DNA of 6,919 nucleotides from Methanobacteriota archaeon (GTDB taxonomy: Archaea; Micrarchaeota; Micrarchaeia; Anstonellales; J096), in the NCBI GenBank assembly GCA_003694965.1, contig RFJG01000072.1, forward strand, positions 1-6,919. The letters are read 5' to 3'. Position 1 is the first letter of the stretch; each line of letters begins with the position of its first letter. Both the position numbers and the translations under genes were made by a program. Shown here one piece after another: positions 1-3,787 of the stretch. Under the pieces are notes generated by a model, which searched no databases, was not told the DNA's origin, and saw only the letters and a list, made by a program, of their open reading frames with translations.

Positions 1-2
1 AC

Positions 3-233
3 TCTCTCCTCTCCAACAGCAACTTCACACCAGACTTACTCCCACTTTTAACAATATTTTTACAAGACCTGAAAGAAAGAAAACTAGTAGACAAAATAGA
101 AGAGATAAAAGAGGCACTAGAGAGCAACCCAGTTCTCTTCCAATACCTCAAGCAAGTTCCACAAGAGCACCTAACAGCAGCTGTCAATGGCTGTGATGGA
201 GAAAAAGTGGGGAGTCTATTTAGGCAGCTATGA
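3..233 (+). CDS. C-terminal part of an unrecognised protein (5' end outside window)
   Basis: An open frame runs from the left edge to a TGA at 231-233 and gives 76 residues of a protein whose start lies outside the window. The other two + frames are less convincing: one stops at about position 51, and the third stays open but reads as an unstructured, arginine-rich product. The visible tail is rich in Leu, Lys and Glu. A charged stretch (FLQDLKERKLVDKIEEIKEA) probably forms a long amphipathic helix, and the protein ends in SLFRQL. There is a single Cys, in NGCDG near the end. All three isoleucines use ATA, as in the nrdJ genes further right. I recognise no family and see no membrane segment. 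The stop codon touches the TATA-like box of the next gene, so the two genes are tightly packed but probably transcribed separately. Confidence 0.6.
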   Translation, partial: SLLSNSNFTPDLLPLLTIFLQDLKERKLVDKIEEIKEALESNPVLFQYLKQVPQEHLTAAVNGCDGEKVGSLFRQL

Positions 234-240
234 TTTTAAA
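234..240 (+). promoter_or_regulatory. TATA-like box for the orphan gene at 264
   Basis: TTTTAAA lies directly after the TGA stop of the upstream gene. Its centre is 27 nt before the ATG at 264. Archaeal transcription usually begins about 22-27 nt downstream of the TATA centre, so the mRNA would start at or a few bases before the ATG. There is no Shine-Dalgarno-like sequence in the AT-rich stretch before the ATG, which agrees with a leaderless message. Confidence 0.4.
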
Positions 241-263
241 CATTTCTTACAATTGATTATAAC

Positions 264-1046
264 ATGGACATACCAAAAACTTCTGTGCTTAGATTAAGAA
301 AAAGCACCAACATGAGATTGCCTATGCACAAGTATTACTTCTATAATGTAGATACTAACTTAGGAGGTGTAGACTCATTTATCAGTAGTTCTACAAGCAA
401 CTTATTCAGGAACTTAAAAGCCATATTTGAAGAGATTAATGAGCAAAAGGGAAGAGCGTCTGGAAAAGAAGGAAATCCTTATGTTGTGCCCAACCTCCCT
501 CTAATGAGGAGTTTCAGGAAGGTCTGCGAGACACTCTCTCATATGACCAAAATTGACTTTTCAAGAATTCAAGAAATTGTTGAGCGAGTCTCATTAGATT
601 GCTATGATTCTGAATTTGTAAAAGACTACTTTGAGTTGTTGGAGAATGAACTTCCTTTACAACCAGGAACTCTTGATTACATATACTTTAAGGTTGGTGG
701 GGATGCGTACTTAACTTCTCTAATCTTCTCCACTACTTTGGAGAGGAGTAATAAGATAATGCTACCTAGGTGTGATGTAGATAATCCTTTTGAGGACAGA
801 GAAATAATGGGGGTCCTCATAAGTTTGGATATCCTTATCGAGAATTTAGTGAAATTCGAGACTATCCATCGCCTAAATAAACTTAGATTTAGCAACTACA
901 ATAGGGCTCATGTTGTTCTTATGACACATGATATGTATGAATCCATTGAATCAGCCATCCACAACTTAGTAAATCTCGTAGAATTAGATTCCAATGGCAG
1001 GGATCTTGTCCCCTGCTCTACTGCCCGTAGTAAGACCACCAGTTAG
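264..1046 (+). CDS. Orphan protein of unknown function, 260 aa
   Basis: I do not recognise a family. The product is a soluble-looking protein with no signal peptide and no membrane segment. The N terminus is basic (about residues 9-23), followed by aromatic-rich MHKYYFYNVD and predicted helices at about 45-62, 80-95, 100-130 and 180-205. A further helix lies around 222-241. Cysteines at 88, 113, 170 and 251 do not form a metal-binding pattern. The ATG at 264 is favoured because a TATA-like box lies 27 nt upstream; Met17 and Met21 are alternatives. The last ten or so residues (CSTARSKTTS) are read from DNA that also encodes the C terminus of the opposing rhomboid gene, a 29-bp tail-to-tail overlap. 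Isoleucine codons are evenly mixed (6 ATA, 6 ATC, 5 ATT), unlike nrdJb (18 ATA of 21), and CGN arginine codons occur. This suggests recent acquisition or relaxed selection. The frame is long and unbroken, so it is probably real. Confidence 0.6.
   Translation: MDIPKTSVLRLRKSTNMRLPMHKYYFYNVDTNLGGVDSFISSSTSNLFRNLKAIFEEINEQKGRASGKEGNPYVVPNLPLMRSFRKVCETLSHMTKIDFSRIQEIVERVSLDCYDSEFVKDYFELLENELPLQPGTLDYIYFKVGGDAYLTSLIFSTTLERSNKIMLPRCDVDNPFEDREIMGVLISLDILIENLVKFETIHRLNKLRFSNYNRAHVVLMTHDMYESIESAIHNLVNLVELDSNGRDLVPCSTARSKTTS
997..1016. other. Inverted repeat (possible hairpin) between convergent genes
   Basis: GCAGGG at 997-1002 and CCCTGC at 1011-1016 form a 6-bp GC-rich stem with an 8-nt loop; a G-T pair can extend it by one. 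On the - strand it begins just one base after the rhomboid stop codon. No T-run follows on that strand, so it is not a textbook intrinsic terminator. It could affect the 3' ends of both convergent transcripts. It also lies inside the coding frame of the orphan gene, so chance is possible. Confidence 0.3.
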
Positions 1047-1602
1047 AAAGCTCCTTTTTCTTAAACATCTTAGCATAGAGGTAGCCGACAGCTATCCCGC
1101 CAAGATGGGCGGCAGATGCTATTCCAGAAGCTGCATTAAAGACCCCAAAGAACTCAAGAACGACCCACAGTATGAGAGCGTCTCTCATCAACATAGGTAT
1201 AAAGAATACAAACACTCGTAAGTCGGGAAAAAAGACAGCAGCTGCTGCCATAACCCCATATATTGCCCCGCTCGCCCCAAGAGCCGGTAATGGAGGAACT
1301 ATTCCCATAACTATGCTAAGATAGTAGAGGATGCTCCCGCCAATACCAGCTACAAAAAAGAGTTTCAAGAACTCCTTACTGCCTATTCTATTCTCAACTA
1401 TGCCTCCAAACATTATGAGGGCAAAGAGGTTGAAGAATATGTGCCCAACCCCTCCGTGCAGGAATATTGATGTTACGAAACGCCAAGGCTCTGTTAATGC
1501 CTTCGCTGGACTGAATATAAGAGCTTCTGTATAACCCGGGATAGCAATCTGCAATAAGAAAGATGCTATTATAATACCCGTTAATACCTCTACCATTCTC
1601 AT
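1018..1602 (-). CDS. Rhomboid family intramembrane serine protease
   Basis: This is a polytopic membrane protease that cleaves transmembrane segments of substrate proteins within the lipid bilayer. The 194-residue product fits the basic six-helix rhomboid core with no extra domains. Approximate helices are at 5-22, 54-70, 78-99, 109-125, 130-152 and 161-180. The HxxxxHxxxN signature is present (His49, His54, Asn58 in FLHGGVGHIFFN). The nucleophile is Ser111 in GASGAIYG, and the catalytic His166 lies in AHLGGIAVGY, with a GxxxG helix-packing motif. It should therefore be active. The frame opens with a TTG at 1617, but I chose the ATG at 1602 because GAGGAG lies 5 nt before it. The C-terminal tail is basic and then aromatic (FKKKELSNWWSYYGQ). 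It lies downstream of the RuBisCO gene on the same strand but has its own TATA-like box, so they need not be one operon. The substrate cannot be told from the sequence. Confidence 0.95.
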   Translation of the reverse strand: MRMVEVLTGIIIASFLLQIAIPGYTEALIFSPAKALTEPWRFVTSIFLHGGVGHIFFNLFALIMFGGIVENRIGSKEFLKLFFVAGIGGSILYYLSIVMGIVPPLPALGASGAIYGVMAAAAVFFPDLRVFVFFIPMLMRDALILWVVLEFFGVFNAASGIASAAHLGGIAVGYLYAKMFKKKELSNWWSYYGQ

Positions 1603-1607
1603 AATAA

Positions 1608-1613
1608 CTCCTC
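1608..1613 (-). promoter_or_regulatory. Shine-Dalgarno site of the rhomboid gene
   Basis: On the - strand, GAGGAG is followed by the 5-nt spacer TTATT and then the ATG at 1602. This decides the start against the in-frame TTG at 1617. It conflicts with the TATA-like box at 1626-1633, whose predicted transcript would start too late to include it. Confidence 0.55.
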
Positions 1614-1625
1614 TCAACCCTACTC

Positions 1626-1633
1626 TATATAAA
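1626..1633 (-). promoter_or_regulatory. TATA box of the rhomboid gene
   Basis: On the - strand this reads TTTATATA, centred about 27 nt upstream of the ATG at 1602. It sits in the 76-bp gap after the RuBisCO gene, downstream of that gene's T-rich tract. This supports separate transcription of the rhomboid gene. The preceding six bases are a poor match to the archaeal BRE consensus. Confidence 0.45.
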
Positions 1634-1656
1634 TGACACTACTGTCGGCTCTTACC

Positions 1657-1672
1657 AAAATAAAAAATAATT
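1657..1672 (-). terminator. T-rich archaeal-type terminator after the RuBisCO gene
   Basis: On the - strand, the sequence shortly after the TAA stop of the RuBisCO gene reads AATTATTTTTTATTTT. Archaeal RNA polymerase commonly terminates at T-rich tracts without needing a hairpin, and none is evident here. The tract lies between the RuBisCO stop and the rhomboid TATA box, where a terminator is expected. Confidence 0.5.
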
Positions 1673-1678
1673 AAGCGG

Positions 1679-3046
1679 TTACACAGGCCTTATGTGTCCC
1701 CATTTTGCTAATGCTTCTGCTAACTCTTTGTGCTTCTTTGCATAGACATCAACAGGGATTCCCTTGTGATAAGCTTCTACTGCTTGGACAACTGCCTTAG
1801 CTCCTGCGTGCGCTCCCTTTGGATGGCCAAGAGTGCCTCCGCCAACTTGTATTACCATATCGCTTGTCTTGTATATGTTAAACATATAAGCTAGTATTCC
1901 TGGATGCAAGCCACCAGAGGAGACTGGCATAGTGCTCTTTATTTTTCCCCAATCCTGGGCCATCCTTATACCTTTCACTTCTCCAACTTTCTTTGAGAGT
2001 AACATATCCTTCATTGCCAATATCTCTTTTTTATCACCTTCCAGCTTCCCTATGACTGTTCCAGTGTGTATTTGGTCAACGCCCGCGAGCCTTGCCAGCT
2101 TTGCCAAAAACAACATCGTCATCCCGTGTCTTCTATTCCTAGTAAACATTGCATGCATAGCCCTATGTCCGTGGATGGCCATCTTGTAGTCGTGCGCGAG
2201 CTCGCTAGCAGTCATAACTGCCGGGAACCCAGCTAGCACCACATCTATCATAAAATAACGGAACCCGTGGTCGTGCACATACTTTATCCTTTCCGCCATC
2301 GTCTTTAGATCTCCTGATGTTATGTTTATGAATGCATCCTTGACATCTCCTGTCTCTTTCTCTGCCTTATCTCTCCTCTTTGCCATGAGCCTAACCCTTT
2401 GCTTGAATTGGTTGAAGCTCTGATTAGTCAAGTTCTCATCATCCTTTATACAGTCTATCCCTCCAGTCCATATCTCATAGCTTAATTCAGCGTGCTCCTT
2501 GTGCGTAAATCCAAGTTTGGGTTTTATCACTGTTGAGGTTATGGGCCCTTTTCTCCTCTTGAATATCCTCCTTATCGCCTCCTTTCCATAGACGGGGCCC
2601 TTAAAATCCCTTATCCACTCCCTTGGCAGTGTTGCATCTATGAGGCGGAGGTTCTTAACTGCTTTCATCCCCATTATGTTGCCAGCTATCCCGGAGAGGA
2701 GTTGGGGGATACTCCTTTTTTCCCATAGCTCAAGAGGGTAATCTATGTATGCGGTGTCCTTATTCCACTTATAGACAATGGCTTTCAGCTTTTTCAAGTT
2801 CTTTGGCATCCTTGGCATAGTCGTCCAAGTCCCTACAGAACTCTCGCTCGCTATCCTTCCAAGGACTTCCTTGGCTGGCATCCCTCTCTCTCCCTCATAG
2901 TGGAAGAGAGCAACTACATCCTTTTTCTTTGGTTTGTGCTTCCTATCAACGAATTCATCATACCAGTCTATTTTCTTACCTTTGCCTTTCTTTCTACTTT
3001 TTTTAGAGACATCTGCAACCGTTGCCTTGCTTTTTTTGCCCACCAT
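1679..3046 (-). CDS. rbcL: Ribulose-1,5-bisphosphate carboxylase large subunit, archaeal form III
   Basis: The enzyme adds CO2 to ribulose-1,5-bisphosphate and yields two 3-phosphoglycerates. Archaeal form III enzymes usually act in AMP/nucleoside salvage, after AMP phosphorylase and ribose-1,5-bisphosphate isomerase, neither of which is in this window. The 455-residue product has every active-site element I checked: Glu68 in SESSVGTWTTM, Asn123 in IAGNIMGMK, Lys175 and Lys177 in VIKPKLGF, and the carbamylated Lys201 with Asp203 and Glu204 in KDDENL. Also present are His294 in HGHRAMHA, His327 in IHTGT, loop-6 Lys334 in GKLEGD, Ser377 in PVSSGGLHPG, and Gly403/Gly404 in GGGTLGHPKG. The C terminus ends in KWGHIRPV. 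Loop 6 has the short GTVIGKLEG form, which favours form III over form II/III (from memory of those families). Residues 1-25 form a lysine-rich extension absent from typical homologues. No in-frame ATG, GTG or TTG occurs between codon 2 and Met56, which lies inside the core, so the extension belongs to the protein. No small-subunit gene is present. Confidence 0.96.
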   Translation of the reverse strand: MVGKKSKATVADVSKKSRKKGKGKKIDWYDEFVDRKHKPKKKDVVALFHYEGERGMPAKEVLGRIASESSVGTWTTMPRMPKNLKKLKAIVYKWNKDTAYIDYPLELWEKRSIPQLLSGIAGNIMGMKAVKNLRLIDATLPREWIRDFKGPVYGKEAIRRIFKRRKGPITSTVIKPKLGFTHKEHAELSYEIWTGGIDCIKDDENLTNQSFNQFKQRVRLMAKRRDKAEKETGDVKDAFINITSGDLKTMAERIKYVHDHGFRYFMIDVVLAGFPAVMTASELAHDYKMAIHGHRAMHAMFTRNRRHGMTMLFLAKLARLAGVDQIHTGTVIGKLEGDKKEILAMKDMLLSKKVGEVKGIRMAQDWGKIKSTMPVSSGGLHPGILAYMFNIYKTSDMVIQVGGGTLGHPKGAHAGAKAVVQAVEAYHKGIPVDVYAKKHKELAEALAKWGHIRPV

Positions 3047-3067
3047 AGTTCCCTATCCACTCCTTCA

Positions 3068-3075
3068 TTTATAAA
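3068..3075 (-). promoter_or_regulatory. BRE/TATA promoter of rbcL
   Basis: On the - strand the box reads TTTATAAA, centred about 25.5 nt upstream of the rbcL ATG at 3046. It is preceded by GTTAGA (3076-3081), which matches the archaeal BRE pattern RNWAAW at five of six positions. Transcription would begin at or next to the ATG. A GGAGTG on the - strand at 3058-3063 is 11 nt from the ATG, too far for a usual ribosome site and probably upstream of the transcript start. Confidence 0.6.
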
Positions 3076-3129
3076 TCTAACTTGTGTGTTGGTCTTCTTT
3101 TGTGTCAGTAAATCCTGCCTCGTGTATTG

Positions 3130-3145
3130 TGGCAATTATGGCAAT
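3130..3145 (+). repeat. Short direct repeat TGGCAAT x2, upstream of the pilin promoter
   Basis: TGGCAAT occurs at 3130-3136 and 3139-3145, a 9-bp period, ending ten bases before the TATA box at 3155. The position would suit a transcription factor site, but 7-bp repeats arise easily by chance. The rest of the rbcL/pilin intergenic region (3077-3129) shows only low-complexity TTGTGT repeats at 3082-3087 and 3100-3105. Confidence 0.25.
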
Positions 3146-3154
3146 GGAGGAGAT

Positions 3155-3162
3155 TTTATAAA
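3155..3162 (+). promoter_or_regulatory. BRE/TATA promoter of the pilin-like gene
   Basis: TTTATAAA is centred 27.5 nt upstream of the ATG at 3186. It is preceded by GGAGAT (3149-3154), a five-of-six match to the archaeal BRE pattern. The predicted transcript starts within a few bases of the ATG. Together with the rbcL box at 3068-3075 it makes a divergent promoter pair about 85 bp apart. Confidence 0.6.
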
Positions 3163-3185
3163 AACATACTTCCCATAGGTTTTTG

Positions 3186-3731
3186 ATGGGAAGAATAGCT
3201 GCCAAGAAAAAAGGTCAAGTTGCTCTTGAATACCTCATAACTTATGGTTGGGCTATCCTCCTCCTCGGAGTTGTAATTTCTGTAATCGCCATATACAGCC
3301 AGAATGTTGACACTACTGTAAGGGAGGAGTGCGTTTTTCCTCAACAAGTATTGTGCAATGGTATAGCTGCTGTTGATGGAACAGCAGGAGCCGGCAGCTC
3401 TAATGATGTTGACTACATAGTGATGAACATAACTAACAACTTCGGCTATCCTATAAGGTTGACGAGGATATTCTTCACTTATTCTCCCGCAGGTACCGTT
3501 GTTTATGATCATTATGATACGAGACCGCTAAAAGACGGTGATTCTGTTCAAATAACATTGAGAGGAACTCAAGAGCAGCCTCTCTACATAGAGGAGGGGA
3601 ACAAGCTAAATATGAAAATATCAATAGAGTACACTCCTTGCTATGATGAGAATAATTGCCTCAGTGATTCTTATAACATAAGTGGTTTTGCCAACACTAG
3701 GCCATTGAGCAGGGTAGGGAGTGGTAGCTAA
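3186..3731 (+). CDS. Pilin-like secreted protein with class III signal peptide
   Basis: This is a type IV pilin-like protein, probably cleaved by an archaeal prepilin/preflagellin peptidase and assembled or anchored at the cell surface. The N terminus has a basic leader (residues 1-10, ending KKKG). It is followed by Gln11 and Glu15 in QVALEYLITYGWAILLL and a hydrophobic helix to about residue 37; cleavage is expected between Gly10 and Gln11. The rest looks beta-rich. Four cysteines fall in two close pairs (Cys49/Cys57 and Cys152/Cys158), which suggests disulfides outside the cell. There are two N-glycosylation sequons, N81-I-T and N164-I-S. The protein is 181 residues. The frame also contains a TTG three bases earlier (3183), but the ATG at 3186 fits the TATA box spacing. 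It is divergent from rbcL and 56 nt upstream of nrdJa. No secretion ATPase or platform gene is nearby, so it may belong to a dispersed pilus or be a stand-alone surface protein. Confidence 0.85.
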   Translation: MGRIAAKKKGQVALEYLITYGWAILLLGVVISVIAIYSQNVDTTVREECVFPQQVLCNGIAAVDGTAGAGSSNDVDYIVMNITNNFGYPIRLTRIFFTYSPAGTVVYDHYDTRPLKDGDSVQITLRGTQEQPLYIEEGNKLNMKISIEYTPCYDENNCLSDSYNISGFANTRPLSRVGSGS

Positions 3732-3750
3732 GTTCTGTTTCAGGTAGCTA
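3723..3750 (+). repeat. Direct repeat GGTAGCTA x2, 20-bp period, upstream of nrdJa
   Basis: GGTAGCTA is found at 3723-3730 and 3743-3750. Each copy contains the palindrome TAGCTA. The first copy overlaps the stop codon of the pilin-like gene and the second lies 37 nt before the nrdJa ATG. A 20-bp period is about two helical turns, as expected for a regulator bound to one DNA face. This is a candidate operator for the reductase genes; no known binding motif is recognised. Confidence 0.35.
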
Positions 3751-3763
3751 GTCTGATGTTTCG

Positions 3764-3772
3764 TTAATTTTT
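3764..3772 (+). terminator. T-rich tract between the pilin-like gene and nrdJa
   Basis: TTAATTTTT lies 33 nt after the pilin-like stop codon and just before the nrdJa ribosome site. It could end the pilin transcript, as archaeal termination often needs only T-runs. It could instead be a weak TATA-like element for nrdJa, but its spacing to the ATG (about 20 nt) is too short for that. No convincing TATA box for nrdJa was found. Confidence 0.25.
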
Positions 3773-3776
3773 GTAT

Positions 3777-3782
3777 GGGGTG
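3777..3782 (+). promoter_or_regulatory. Shine-Dalgarno site of nrdJa
   Basis: GGGGTG is followed by a 5-nt spacer and the ATG at 3788, the same spacing as between GGAGGTG and the nrdJb ATG. It selects ATG 3788 over the in-frame GTG at 3782, which is part of the site itself. Confidence 0.55.
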
Positions 3783-3787
3783 TGTTT

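Noticed and set aside
994..1221. A + strand frame of 75 codons opposite the 3' half of the rhomboid gene
   Set aside because: The rhomboid catalytic His motif is encoded on the other strand here; this frame has no family resemblance.
1603..1617. TTG start at 1617 for the rhomboid gene
   Set aside because: The added residues overlap the Shine-Dalgarno GAGGAG that serves the ATG at 1602, and a TATA box is spaced for the ATG.
2900..3178. A + strand frame of 92 codons opposite the rbcL start and its promoter
   Set aside because: It is antisense to the rbcL N-terminal coding region, runs through both promoter elements and resembles no protein; it is a shadow of the A-rich lysine codons.
3156..3512. 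A - strand frame of 118 codons opposite the pilin-like gene
   Set aside because: The + strand product has a clear class III signal peptide and promoter. The opposite frame has no start signals or recognisable domain.
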